Positions 11,251-23,324 of a stretch of DNA of 64,000 nucleotides are shown here, one piece after another. The translations under genes were made by a program, and so were the position numbers. The first letter of the stretch is position 1; each line of letters starts with the position of its first letter. The notes under the pieces were generated by a model. It ran no database searches, had not been told where the DNA came from, and was given only the letters and a program-made list of their open reading frames with translations. This DNA comes from Serendipita indica DSM 11827 (lineage: Eukaryota > Basidiomycota > Agaricomycetes > Sebacinales > Serendipitaceae): assembly GCA_910890315.1 (NCBI GenBank), contig CAJVGD010000013.1, positions 1,076,475 through 1,140,474 of the forward strand, given 5' to 3'.

Positions 11251-13588
11251 ATGGCGTCTAAGCAGGTTCTTGTTATCACATAGCTGGCAATATAGCTCTC
11301 ATTATCCCTACAGCTTGGGAAATTACGACAAGTACATGCTTTGGAGCTAGCCTTCGTTGTCCGGTCGTCCTAATTCGTCTTGCACTAGTGGGCTGGAGAG
11401 AAGATTGCGTCGGAGAAGAAGACCATCGCAACAGAAGAGTTCAAAGAAGTTGAAATCGAGGTTGAACGACGGCGTATTGGCCTGGATGTGTTGGTCGACA
11501 ACCAATGGATCGCTCGAGGCGGCTAATAAATCACTAGAATCTATGAAAACTCCAGATCCTACTACAATTACCTCACGAAGAAGCGAGAGGTCAATGATCC
11601 CGATCAGAAACTCTCGGCAATGGAGGCTATGGGACGGGTAATGGTCTCGCATGGCGAAGAATTTGGCCCCGACAGTGCATATGGTCGTTATCGCTCTCTT
11701 ATTCTGGTATCGGCTGATCATTCTAAGGACATGGCCTATCCGCATTGGGAAATGCCCATATCAAGGTTGCTGCGCAGCAAGACGAGTTTGCAGATGCGTT
11801 TAATAGCCTATACCTCACGCGCCTGGAATCATCTATCGAAGAGATTGCCCTTTTCTATGCTCTACGAAAGAAACTCAAGTCTCGAAGGTTCTCCTAGAAT
11901 CTCTCCGAAGCCACCGTCTGACGTCTTCTAGGCTAGCATATGATGCTGCAGTTTCACAGTCTCAGAAGCAGTTCAAACGTGAGAAGGAAAAAGCAGATGC
12001 CGAGGAGGAGGTCGCCAAGGCTCGAGCACGATTGTGAGCTCTATCCGGTGTCAATGCCATTATTTAACATAATTCGTAGCGAAGAAATGTCTGAAGAAGT
12101 TCGAGCGCAAGTAGAGCGTATACAGGATGGAGAGATGGATCAGTTCCGTGATCTCGGTCGCCTGCTCAATTTGGAATACAAGTTTGTGGAGGGCTGGCTG
12201 AACCAACTGAAAGAGATCAAAGCAGATTGGCCAAACGAGTGCGCGGAATTGCCTGCTCGTATCACACCGTACTGATATCAGTTGTAGCTCAGATGTGTAC
12301 CGGATTGCTGCTCCTCAATCGCAAGGTCCGACACACATTCTTCAGCCCGCCTCGTCGTCCAAATCTGCCCGCGAGGAAGAAACTGTCTCCGACTCCTCTG
12401 GTCCTCCTCAGCGGCCTGCACAACACCAAAGGACCACTAGCGTTGCGACAACGAACAGTCAAGGGAGGAAATCCTCCATGTCGACTTGGGCCTCCGCTGC
12501 TGTCGGGTCGCTTCTCCGTAAAGAGAAGAGCAGCAATTTTGAAGAATTGAACGATGATGACAAGAAACAAGAGGATACGGCGCATGGAAAGAATGATCAA
12601 TCCGCGCCGACGCTCAAGAGGACAAAGTCTGGACGCGTAGTACCACCACCACCACGTTCGAGGGCCCAGAGCACAATGTCAGAGGCGCTCTCCTCAAAGC
12701 ATAACTCTCCTCGACTTCCCTTGCGAAGCCTACCACCTGAGAAACCAACAGCACTCAAGACTCGGCGTGCTTTATACGCTTTCTCTGGGGCAAATGATGA
12801 ACTTAATCTAGAAGTCGGCGACGAGATCACGGTCATTTCGGAGCCTTCAGGAGACCTGGTGGATGGGGGAATGCAAGGGAAAACGCGGTTTGTTCCCTGT
12901 CAACTACACTGAGGATGCACCCAAGAGGCCACCGTTACCTGCAAGGCCTTCTAATCTCAGTAAACCGGGGCCTCCAGATCCCCCAGCTCCCAGATCTCGA
13001 CCCAACTCGATCAGCGTGGCAAGGAATTTGTCCCCGGACTGGACGGATGAGCCCTTTGGTGACCATCATTCGGCCCAAACTCCGGCCCATAGCCCAGACT
13101 ACCGACAAACGACGTTCAATCGCGATGAGTCGGACGACGAAGGGGAACGACTCCTGTCGAATCGGGAGACCAGTGACCAACAAACTCGTGAGGACGCCGG
13201 GACGAGAAATGCATCCAAGTCGTCTCCAGGAACAGCTGTGAGGCAGCTACGCCGAAGTCTGAGCGGCAAAAAGGCCGCCCCACCTCCTCCACCTTCGCGT
13301 CGCTCCAATTCTGCCTCTGTTGCGAGGCTTCCCTCGAGTGATAGTCCTGGTGGATCACCCTTCCTCTTGCCCACAAATCCTACCTCTCAATGGGAGCCTT
13401 CGACGTCCAATGCAGCTCACGGAAGGGAATACTCGGATTCAAAGTCTCCATTCGAAGAAGGAGATAGCACGTCGTTCAATAACTTCTCCCTCACGACAAA
13501 GTGCCGCACCTGTAGCTGTGAGGACTTTCAGCAGAACAGGTTCAAGAAGGACGGATACTGCAATACCTGTTTCCATTCTCATATCTAG
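11251..13588 (+). CDS. BAR-SH3 domain protein (endophilin/amphiphysin-like) with C-terminal Cys-rich tail
   Basis: A membrane-curvature adaptor expected at endocytic sites or internal membranes. ATG 11251 starts a 15-nt exon (MASKQ), then an 18-nt exon 11314-11331 (LGKLRQ), then WAGEKIASEKKTIATEEF from 11389. The BAR helices follow: IYENSRSYYNYLTKKRE, MEAMGRVMVSHGEEFG, QQDEFADAFNSLYLTRLE, LAYDAAVSQSQKQFKREK, EEMSEEVRAQVERIQDGE, LEYKFVEGWLNQLKEI. A proline/serine linker leads to an SH3 domain (ALYAFSGANDELNLEVGDE ... GKRGLFPVNYTEDA). A second Pro-rich region carries several PPPP runs. The chain ends in CRTCSCED ... YCNTCFH, a possible metal site. Within the SH3 the frame slips by one base at 12851-12860 (one C too many before TGGTGGATGGGG), just before WWMGE. 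This is either a sequencing error or a real truncating lesion. Confidence 0.82.
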
Positions 13589-14251
13589 TCTGTATCTATG
13601 CTGATATTCACAATCGACTTTGTTCCGATCACACTCTAGACTTGCTTCCAGCCGCAAGCAGGCCTTTCTCATCGATAGGGTGTCGGCTCGACACCGTTCG
13701 GTAGAGACAGGGTTTTACCACCCACTCTATCAGCCTGATTCGGGACTGTATTGCAGCCAGCAAAGAAATGACTTTTGAGGGGTAGAAGCTTCGTAATAGG
13801 GTTCCTTACACGTCAGGAGTACTTGTACTCAGATTGCAATCATTCGAAGGGGTTTCAACCGGTAAATCGTACCCCTCCATCGACCCGGCCGCCACGTCTA
13901 CCGAAACCCTACCACGAATATATAACAATGTATCCATTGGGGAACGAGGACCCGAAGACAACGGGATCAACGAGGATATCACATGCGCTCTGAACAAGAG
14001 GCAACGCACCACCAGTTACGATAAAATACTCAGAAAATAGATCATGGCCCATCCGACGACCACAAACAACCGAACATTTGAACAATCTCCCTTTTGGCAT
14101 ATAAGCGCAAACGTGGAACGGCTACCAACTTTCCGGTTGTATTTGCACCATCCTTGCCTCGCGGAGGAATCCACCGATGGAAGAATCCACCGATCGGCGG
14201 AGGTTCTGGAATGCATCAGCCTAGTAGCCACGTAGTTACTTACCCCGCAAG

Positions 14252-14259
14252 CATAAAAG
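14252..14259 (+). promoter_or_regulatory. Probable TATA-like box of CYP505 copy 1
   Basis: CATAAAAG sits about 100 bp before ATG 14358. The same box lies at 24206-24213, about 107 bp before the start of copy 2, inside a conserved GCAAGCATAAAAGCCC block. Conservation between otherwise drifting promoters supports function. Confidence 0.45.
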
Positions 14260-14357
14260 CCCTAGCTGAAGCCTTCGTGGCGTCTCCAATACTTTGCCTT
14301 TGACTACACCAGCAACCTTGATCATGTTCTTTGTCGACCTTGTTTCTCACTTGATTT

Positions 14358-17300
14358 ATGGACAGCGTATGCGCTTCACGTATGGCTGCCTCAGGTCCTC
14401 ACGTCTCGAGTATAGCTATCAGCGGTGAAACCGGCCTGTCTCGTGGAAATTACACGCCTATTCCACAACCACCCACCATTCCTCTTCTTCGCAACGCTCT
14501 TCAAATCGACAAGAAGCTCCCTTACGAGAGCTTCCGCTTGCTACATCGACAATATGGCGAAATTTATCTCCTTGAATTGCCAGGTTCTCCTTCCATCATC
14601 CAAATGTCATTCCTAACCATGCAATAGGCAGTCGTGTTGTCTTCCTCAACAGCCATCGGCTGACACTTGAAGCACTCGATGAGAATACGTTTCACAAGGC
14701 GATAACAGGTGGCTTACTCGAGCTGAGAGGTCTCGTTGGAGACGCTCTCTTCACGGCTCATCACGGCGAACACAATTGGGAAATCGCTCGTAGGTAACTT
14801 TTACGACCACGCCGAATTCGATGCTCACTTGCGCCAGACCGCATTCTTACGCCTGCATTCTCTCCAGCGAACATAAAGGGAATGTTTGGAGACATGTTCG
14901 ATATTGCCAGTCAACTCGTCCTCAAATGGGAACGGTTCGAATTTCATCCCTTGCTCTACGATATGACTAAACCCTGGTAGCTACGGTCCGGAACACATTA
15001 TCCTTCCAGCCGAAGACTTTACGCGCTTAGCCTTCGACACGGTGGCTTTATGTACAATGGGTTACCGAGTGAACAGTTTCTATAATGTAGGCGCACCGTA
15101 ATCAAAGACCACAAGCACCTTGTCTGACAGATCGTCAAGGATGCAGTCCAACCATTCATTGTTTCCATGGCAGACTACTTACTCGAAGCACAACGTCGAG
15201 CTACCATACCCTCCGTCGTAAAAGCGCTTTCGAGCACTGCGAAGTGGGATGCGGACAGGGCGCTGATGAATGAGATTGTTAGCAAAGGTACGCTGTTGGG
15301 TGCTCGTTTACACATACTGATTCACTCTACAGTTATCACTGACAGGCGGCGAAGCGGTACTCAGCGTGGCGACCTTCTCGATCTGATGCTCCACGGAAAG
15401 GATCCAAAGACTGGAGAGTTGCTCTCAGAAGAGAACATTCGCTATCAGGCAGGCCAAACTTGCTATCTTTCTCTCGCCCAAACTGACCCGTTTGACATAG
15501 CTTATCACATTCATGATTGCCGGACACGAGACAACCTCGTAAGTAAAGCATAGGAATGACCATCTCACGTCTCATATTGAACCAGAGGAATGCTCACATT
15601 CATCACATACGAACTTCTGAAGAGTCCTGCATCGTATGCCAAAGTCCGCGAAGAAGTAGATCGTGTTCTTCAAGGGAAGCCTATACAGCCAGAGCATCTC
15701 AGCAAACTACCTTATATTGTTGCTGTCATGCGTGAGGCCCTACGACTTCATCCTCCGGCTCCAGTAATCGCCGTCACACCCTATGAAGACACCATCCTTT
15801 GTGGAGAGTACCTGGTTCCCAAAGGAACTATTGTAGTGCCTCAAATAGCCCGGATACAGAGAGACCCAGCTGTCTGGGGAGAAGATGTGAGTCTTCGTCA
15901 TACTTTCAGTAGCGTACTCAATCCGCACAGGCCGAGAAGTTCAAACCCGAAAGGATGCTAGACGGAAAATTTGAAGATCTACCCGTAAGTCAAATGGGAT
16001 TTTATGTCACTGCTCATTTTTGTAGCCGAAAGCATGGATTCCTTTTGGAAATGGAGCAAGGGCGTGCATCGTGAGCGCCGTTCAAACCATCTAAAAGCAA
16101 TCTCATCCGTCATCTAGGGTCGACCATTTGCTTGGCAAGAGGCCATCATCGCGTTAGCTACCTTGTTCCAGCGGTTCGACTTTGTCATGGCAGACGAAAG
16201 ATACAACTTAACCCTCAAACAAACCCTGACCATCAAGCCCGACAACTTTCACATCCGTGCAATCCCTCGAGACAATGCACCTCCTCTTGTCATTGGAGCA
16301 ACGTCAGCACCAAAGCCTTCCATCAATGTTGGTGAAGCGGCCCCTGCTGCTCTCTCCAACGAAGAGATGGAGAAAAAGGTTCCCATGGCTGTCCTCTACG
16401 GCAGTAACACTGGCTCTTCAGAAGCCTTTGCACAACGGATCGCGTCGGCTGCAGCTAGCAACGGATTCAATGCCAGGATCGCCACCCTCGATGCAGCCAC
16501 GGGACACTTGCCGACAATTGGACCCACTGTGATCATCACGGCATCATTCGAAGGCGAACCCGCAGACAATGCCGGTCGTTTCGTACAAGATCTCACAACT
16601 ATGAACGATACACCATTGGAAGGGGTATCTTACGCCGTCTTCGGATGCGGAAACCGAGATTGGGCACTTACTTATCAGCGTATCCCCAAGCTTATTGATG
16701 AGAAGATGGAGGCTGCAGGCGCGAAAAGACTCCTGGAACGTGGAGAAGGCGATGCAGCTGGTGCGGAATTCTTCGACTCATTTGACGCCTGGGAGGTCAA
16801 ACTCTGGGAGACTCTTTCCACGGTATGTCTACCAGTTTTCATTCCTTGCCATTCTCAATTGGCGTAGATTTACCACACGACAAGCACGAATCGTCCAACG
16901 GAAGAAGAACTGGTTGTCAAGCTTTATGGAACAGGCATGGAGCGTGCCATCTCCTTGCGACAGCCTGATGCCGCACTCGGCAAAGTGGTCGAGAATCGTA
17001 TTCTCACTTCAAATGCGGAGCAAGAGAAGAGACATATTGGTATGTTTCATCCAAAACCAAAGGATATCCTGACATCTCTCGCAGAATTCGAGCTACCGGA
17101 GAATATGACCTACAACGCTGGGGACTACCTGGCCATTCTGCCCACCAATCCTCCCGCATCTGTTAGGCGTGTGTTTGCAAGGTACAAACTATCGGAAGAG
17201 GTATTATTCACTCTTTATTTCCCTTATACATTGTCGTTCTAATCCGGGTTTCAGGCTATGATTACGATTAACGCTAGTGGCGCCACCACCCTCCCTACGG

Positions 17301-18273
17301 GCCGACCGGTCGAGCTCAAGCAAGTACTGAGTGGATACGTCGAGCTGTCCCAACCGGCATCGAAGCGGAACCTCGAGACCCTCATTGAAGCTGCTGATGA
17401 GGCCGTAAAGCCGGAGTTGAGGGCTATGGCCTCGGCATACAAAGACACCGTGGTCGACAAGAGGATCAGTGTTTTGGACATTCTATGCAAGTATCCGACA
17501 TTGCCTATCTCATTGGGAGTTTCTGGCTATGCTCCCGGCAATGCGAGTGAGGCAATATTCAATTTCCTCTTCACCACTCTGGAATCCGCGCCATGTCACC
17601 CTCACTGTCAGTGTAGTCAACTCACCTGCAATCAGCGGTACCGGCGAGATCTTCCAAGGCGTGGCATCCAACTTTTTGGCCAACCTGCGACCAGGGGATC
17701 TCGTCCAGCTCATGATCCGCCAATCCGCTACGACGTTCTCTCTACCTGTCGACCCGGGTGTTCCCATCGTACTCTTTTGCGCAGGCACCGGACTCGCACC
17801 TATGCGCGGTTTCATCCAGGAGCGTGCGATGCAGATTCAAAGTGGTCGAAAAGACATTGGCAAGATTCTCCTCTTCTTTGGATGTCGAGATCCAGGCAAG
17901 GATTATCTCTATTTCGAGACCGATCTTGGGAAGTGGATCGAGCTGGGTGTGGTCGACGTTCGACCTGCGTTCTCGCGGGCACCAGAGAAAAGCGAAGGGT
18001 GTCGGTACGTTCAAGATCGCATTATGAAGGATGGTGATGAGGTTCGAAAATACTTTCAGGAGAAGGCCAAGGTACGGTGTTTGCTGTGTTACATGTCCGG
18101 TGCATAGGCTCATATTTGCCTAGTTCTTCACATGTGGTGGGACGGCTGTTGCTGCTGGGGTTCGTGAAGCTTGTATCAAGTTGATAGAAGAGGGCTGCGG
18201 CTCGCGGGATGGTGCAGTCGAGAAGTTTAAAGCACTTCAGAAGGAGCGCTACGCCACTGACATCTTTGGATAA
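14358..18273 (+). CDS. Self-sufficient cytochrome P450-CPR fusion, CYP505/P450foxy type (copy 1; frameshift in FAD domain)
   Basis: The family hydroxylates fatty acids or related substrates with electrons from its own fused reductase. Seen in order: [16 protein letters not shown], then P450 blocks [26 protein letters not shown]-helix [11 protein letters not shown] (15500-15600, across an intron), [12 protein letters not shown] (ExxR within), [20 protein letters not shown] (heme-ligand Cys present). Then the flavodoxin domain [18 protein letters not shown] at 16387, the FAD domain [30 protein letters not shown] and [12 protein letters not shown], and the NADPH-binding end [16 protein letters not shown] to TAA 18271-18273. 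About ten introns; the one at 15449-15500 has a GC donor. Compared with copy 2, two single bases are missing at 17514-17526 (GGGAGTTTCTGG versus GGGGAGTTTCCTGG). This shifts the frame after LPISLG, so as read the reductase is truncated while the heme domain is intact. Confidence 0.85.
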
Positions 18274-18385
18274 AAGCAACGATTCTACGAACCAGAGTAG
18301 CGTATACGACCGAAGATCAAGATCAACTATCAGTTACGTTCAGTTGTAGTGTTGAAGCTGTCACAATATAATCATGCCTGAAAGA

Positions 18386-18500
18386 CTGGATCGATTTCAT
18401 TTGTAAAGATGTACACAGATATCTCTGCAGTTTAAGAACTAGCATGCAAAGGGAGCCTGCGTCCAGCAGTCATGACCGGTCCATTTGTCACAAGGAGTAA
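18386..18500. other. Unique spacer between duplication copy 1 and the copia element
   Basis: 115 bp of sequence not shared with the other copy. With 23496-23638 it forms the original spacer between the tandem copies before retrotransposon insertion. The last five bases, AGTAA, are the target-site duplication. Confidence 0.6.
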
Positions 18501-18666
18501 TGTTGAACAGAGTATACTTAGGCAAGTGAGCGTTGTAGTCAAACCAGTGGATATATAGTGAGCTACCTTAGGCAAGTGAGCGTTGTAGTCAAACCAGTAA
18601 GGTTTGACTACGGCTGCTCACTCGCCACTATGTACATAGACGAGACAACAAGGCAATAAACTAACA
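18501..18666 (-). repeat. 3' LTR of copia element (166 bp)
   Basis: Identical to 23325-23490. It contains two direct copies of CTTAGGCAAGTGAGCGTTGT plus the following AGTCAAACCAGT, and one inverted partner (GGTTTGACTACGGCTGCTCA), so the transcript can fold into a long hairpin. TATATA lies between the direct copies. Confidence 0.93.
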
Positions 18667-21600
18667 CGACCCCCTGACTTGGTGACTCGTCAATGTGCGA
18701 CCCCCTGACATGAGGGAATTATCATGAGAGACCAAGTTTACCTCGAAGGTATTCAAACTTGATGCGACCAAGGGGTTTGGTGAAGATGTCAGCGACATTT
18801 TCAGAGGTCGGAACATGCTGTACACGGAGTTCCTTGTTCTCAACGTGCTCGCGAATCCAGTTGTATGCACGGTGAACATGCTTCATGGTTGTCTGGTGTT
18901 CGGGATTTTTGACCACTTGGATGGCTGATGCACTGTCGAGGTAGAGAGGGATGGTATAGAGATGTCATAGCCGATCTCTTCAAAAACTGGCGCATCCACA
19001 TTATCTCGCATCCCGCAGCAGATGCTGTTGTGTATTCAGACTCTGTGGATGAGAGTGAGACATGTTTTGTAGTCGACTACCCATGACAGCTCCTGAGCCA
19101 ACTGAGAGGACATATCCACCAGTGGATCGTGAGTTATCTGGGTTCCCACTCAGGTCGGCATCGCTGTGGGCAGTGAAGAGGTCGGTGGAAGAGGTGGGAG
19201 AATAGATGAGTTTGAGATCTTGCGAGCCTTTGAGGTATCTGAGGACATGCTTGGCAGCATTCCAATGCTGTTCTCCTGGGTTGGAATTGTATCGACACAG
19301 AACACCAACAGCATATGAGATGTCGGGGCGAGTTGCAATTGAGAGGTATAAGAGACGGCCTACGGCCTCTCTGTATGGGATGCTTTTCATTCGCTCCTTT
19401 TGTTCAGCTGTTTTTGGACTCATTTCTGCTGAGAGTCGAAGCCCATCAGGCATTGGCGTTGGAGATGGGGTACAGTCGGTCATATTGTAGTCTTCAAGTA
19501 GCTTTTGTATGTATGCTGGCTGTGAGAGAGCAATTGTGCGACTTGTGCGATCACGCTCAAGTCGAATTCCAAGTATCTGGGTTGTCTGGCCTTGGTCATG
19601 GATTTTGAAGCGTTGCTTGAGTTCCTCCTTGACTTTGTGGATTGCGGAGTGAGACTTGGAAGCAAGGATGAGGTCGTCGACATGGACAGGTATGATAATC
19701 CGCACACCGTCGCGTTGGTAGACGAAGACACTGTGGTCGCATTCGAGTCGTTTGAAGCCTATCTCAGAGAGTACTCTGTGCAGCTTCACTGACCAAAGTC
19801 GCGGCCCCTGTTTGATACCATATAGACCTTTTAGCAGTCGGAGTACCCATTGATGTGACCCGTCGGAGTCTCCATGTATTGTTAGTCCCTCTGGCGGCTG
19901 CATGTACACTTCTGCATCTATTTCGCCATTGAGGAAGGCTGTAGAGATGTCGACACTCTCCAGTTCCATGTCCTCAACTGCTGCTAGCGCAATGACTGTC
20001 CGCAGTGCTCCAAAGCGTGCTGTAGGCGCAAAGGTTTCGGTGTAATCTACACCTTCGCGCTGAGCATAGCCCTTTGCAACAATACGACCTTTGTACTTGT
20101 CAATTGACCCATCAGGGTTACGTTTGATCTTGAAGACCCAACGACATCCTATCGCCTTCTTTCCATGTGGCAGCCGCACAACCTCCCAGGTTCCATTTTC
20201 CAGGTGAGCGTCAATCTCTTTGACTGCCGCTTCGAGCCATTTCTCACTATCGGGACGTTCTAACGCCTCAGCTAGGGTGTTGGGCTCGAGCTTTGCAGAC
20301 GTTTGGAGGGCATACTCGACGCCATCAGCCAGTGAGACCAACACATATGCTGTGTCTTGTTCTATTGACTGTGCAGCATCTGCAGTCTCATTATATGCTG
20401 GGTGAGCTGATCGAGTCTGCCGCTTGCCTGGCAGGCTCCTGGAAATTTCTCGAAGTGCTCAAGGCCTCTTGGTCTCCTGGGTAACTCCGTACTGTTGCTT
20501 GGCGCAAGATGTCTGTACTGAGCAGGGAGATCTAGTGTGACTCTCGGTGGCTCTTGGGTATCGTTGCCATTTCCATCGTTGTCATCGTCAGAGTTGCTGA
20601 GATCAAGGAGGTTTAGGTCTGGGAGTGAGTCTTGATCATCACCTTGGCCTTGCTCCAGACGGATTCGCTCGTCAGGAGGTGGACCAGATGGCTGGACTGG
20701 AGGGTTTGGTGTGTGTGGCACAAATGGGACGAGAGAGAATGATGGTGATATGTCATCTACAGGCTGTGGAACATGGCTCTTCGTTTTAGAACCCCCTGGG
20801 AACTCATCTTCGACAAATATTGCACTGTCAGAGACGAAGTCCTTCTGTGTTTGTGGGTCCCAGAATATCCAACCTTTGTAGTCATTTGGATATCCAATGA
20901 AGACACATTTTCGCGTATGGGGTGCGAGCTGTACACGCTGATCCTTTTGAAGGTGTACATGGGCTCGGCAGCCCCAAGCACGTAGGTGTCCAACAGAGGG
21001 TTTTGAGCCATTCCAGATCTCTATGGGGGTTATACCATCGAGAACAGAGGATGGAAGTCGGTTATGGGTGTGGACAAAGGCTCTGGCAGCATCGGCCCAG
21101 AACGACGGTGGTAGCTTTGCTTCTGAAAGCATTGCAGTTACCCCTTCAGCAAGGTGACGGTTGAATCTCTCAGCGACTCCATTCTGCTGGGGACTGTCGC
21201 GGATGGTGTGTTCGCGTTGGATGCCATTCTCTGCACAGTAGTTTTGGAACTCGGTGGACATGTATTCACCACCTTTGTCATCTCGTAGACATTTAATTTT
21301 ACCCCCAGTTCCGTCTCAGCGTGCATTTTGAAGTCTTTAAATGCCTCGAGAACTCTGTCCTTGCTGGGAGTGTGTACAGGGTAACACGACGTGACTTATC
21401 GTCAATGAATGTAACCCAATACCGATGTCCCTTCCGGCTCTGAGTTGGCACTGGCCCATGGACGTCTGAGAGATGCGTCCAGGACAGATTCTGATCGTTT
21501 TGCAGGCACTGTATGTGGTGCACGAGTCTGCTTGCCCTCTACACAGGGTACGCAAAGAGCTGGGGTTATTGTCTTGCCAGTGGTGGCAAAATCTTTGACA

Positions 21601-23051
21601 ACACTAGTTGAGAGCATCTTGTCGATTGTGGCATAGCTCCGATGGCAGAAACGCCGGTGCCATGTCTCAATTGACACTGGCGTGGTTGTTATGGCATGGG
21701 AAACCGACTCAGGTACTGTCCCTGGTTCGTCTGTGCGGCCTTCGAGTAGTGGGACATTGTGAGCACGCTTAGTAGCAATGAGAATCGCATTCTTTTCTTT
21801 GTAGAAGCAGAGCGTGTTGGAATTGATAGTCGCAGTGATTGATGGGGAGAGAGTCATCATGAATATGGAAAAGAGGTTGTTTTTCAGATTGGGAACGAAG
21901 AGGACATCTTTGAGAATTATGGAACTGTCGAGTTTTCCATCTAGCAGTGGCCTAAACGTGACCATTCCCCTACCCGTACCAAAAGTGATTGATCCATCAG
22001 CTAGCTTCACAGGAGTCCTGCACTCCGAGAAGCTAGTGAGCCACTCGCGACGATGTGTCATATGGCAGGAGGCTCCTGAATCAGCAATCCAGCTGTCAGC
22101 TGCTGTAGGTACGGGTAATTGGGACAAACTTGCATTTCCGGCATATTCGACCTCTGTAGGCTTATCGATTGCTTGTGCAGCATGTGCCTGGTGTGACCGT
22201 CCTGGAGCAGAGCTCCGATCACTGCGTCCACGTGCTCGGTGTGGCTGGGTTCCGGAGGTACCGGCTCGTCGCTCGGCGCGCTCGTTCAGGTACATCTGCT
22301 GGAAGCGGACCATTGTGCGGCAATCTTTGACAAAATGGCCGATGTTTAGGCAAAAGAGGCATTTTGTTGGTGTGGTAACGGCGGCAGCAACCTCGGGTGC
22401 TATGTCCTGCGATTCTGGTGTCGTTGTGTTGAATAGGAGCATTGCTGTTTTGATTTTGTCGTAATTGATTGTGTTGGAAACGACAATGCTGGTGCGCAGC
22501 TGATGCTCAGTGGGGATGGCATTGAGTAGTGTAAATGCCTTGAGTTCCTCTGTCTCCTTCTGTATGTTCCAATCGGCTGGGCGGAGACGGTCAAGTGCAT
22601 GGGTGGCATCATCCACACGTTTGACCAGGTCTGCCCATGACTCTGTTGATTGCTTGCGGATTGAAAGCAGTTCATTCCACGCTCTGAAGCGCATGCTTCC
22701 ATCCTTTTTGGCATAGAGCTCGAAAAGCGCATCGTAAATTGCCACACCATCAGAAGGTGTCTTTTCGAGGATATGTCGGTGTTCCTTGCCGGCTGCAGTG
22801 CGTAACCATGTGGCCACCTGACGATTTGCATTATCATAGGTTTTCTGTGCAGAGATTTCTTCTGGCGTTGGCTTTGTTGGATCTGCATAGCCAGGTCGTG
22901 GGATGCGTGCTTTGGTGCTTGGATCCTTGGCAAAGAGGATTGTATCGTACTCAGCACGGGTAAGAAGGCCGTCAAAATTCCAAATCCATTCTTCCCAATT
23001 TGCTGGATTCGGTGTGCCGGCCCGTATGAGCTGTTTGAGAATTGTTTCCAT
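18661..23051 (-). pseudogene. copia gag-pol coding region with multiple frameshifts
   Basis: ATG 23051 opens gag (METILKQLIRAGTPNPANW). A CX2CX4HX4C zinc knuckle (CLFCLNIGHFVKDC) is at about 22361-22320 and the protease motif DSWIADSGASC at about 22098-22066. The integrase zinc-binding region (WHRRFCHRSY ... CVPCVEGK) and catalytic core (VTFIDDKSR, GGEYMSTEF, DSPQQNGVAERFNRHL) follow. RT spans 20344-19001 (WVFKIKRNPDGS, AFLNGEIDAEVYMQPP, VHVDDL in place of YVDD), with RNase H remnants (SDADLSGNPDNSRSTGGY, FTKPLGRIKFEYLRGKL). The frame changes near 21470, 21370, 21300, 20350, 19045 and 18985; several changes are at A/T/G runs. As read no full polyprotein can be made. Confidence 0.9.
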
Positions 23052-23310
23052 CAGGGGTATTTGCGTTTACCGAAGGTGATCCGGTTTTAAGCGAGGAGAA
23101 AAATTTTCTGTTGGCTTCCCACGCCGTGGATGTCAAGTGCGACGCAGGGGATTGGGTACTGAGCAGTGTCTGTGGAGGTTGGCGTAGTGTGTGTGCTCGC
23201 TGAATGTATGCACTAGAAGTAGAATCGTGCAGTAGTTGATATTGATGGATACTGAGTGGTATTACTTGTGGGCACTGGCGGCAACGGCTGTAGCAAGCAC
23301 TTTTAGAGCG

Positions 23311-23324
23311 CAGGGCTCATAACC
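23311..23324 (-). other. Primer-binding site, half-tRNA(iMet) type
   Basis: Directly next to the 5' LTR on the minus strand the sequence is GGTTATGAGCCCTG. GGTTATGAGCCC is complementary to the anticodon stem-loop of initiator tRNA-Met (GGGCUCAUAACC), not to a tRNA 3' end. That is the half-tRNA priming described for Drosophila copia and yeast Ty5. Confidence 0.7.

Larger units (their letters stand above)
13489..18385. repeat. Segmental duplication, copy 1 (BAR-SH3 3' end plus CYP505)
   Basis: From the CTCACGA near 13489 to GCCTGAAAGAC near 18385 this block matches 23639-28355 in the same order and strand. It includes the last ~100 bp of the BAR-SH3 coding region, its 3' flank, the P450 promoter, all P450 exons and introns, and about 110 bp of 3' flank. 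The intergenic part is the least similar; the reductase part is nearly identical. Confidence 0.9.

Noticed and set aside
17258-18037. Alternative long frame downstream of the CYP505 copy 1 shift
   Set aside because: After ISLG it is the out-of-frame reading of the FAD/NADPH domains; the correct protein lies in the neighbouring frame.
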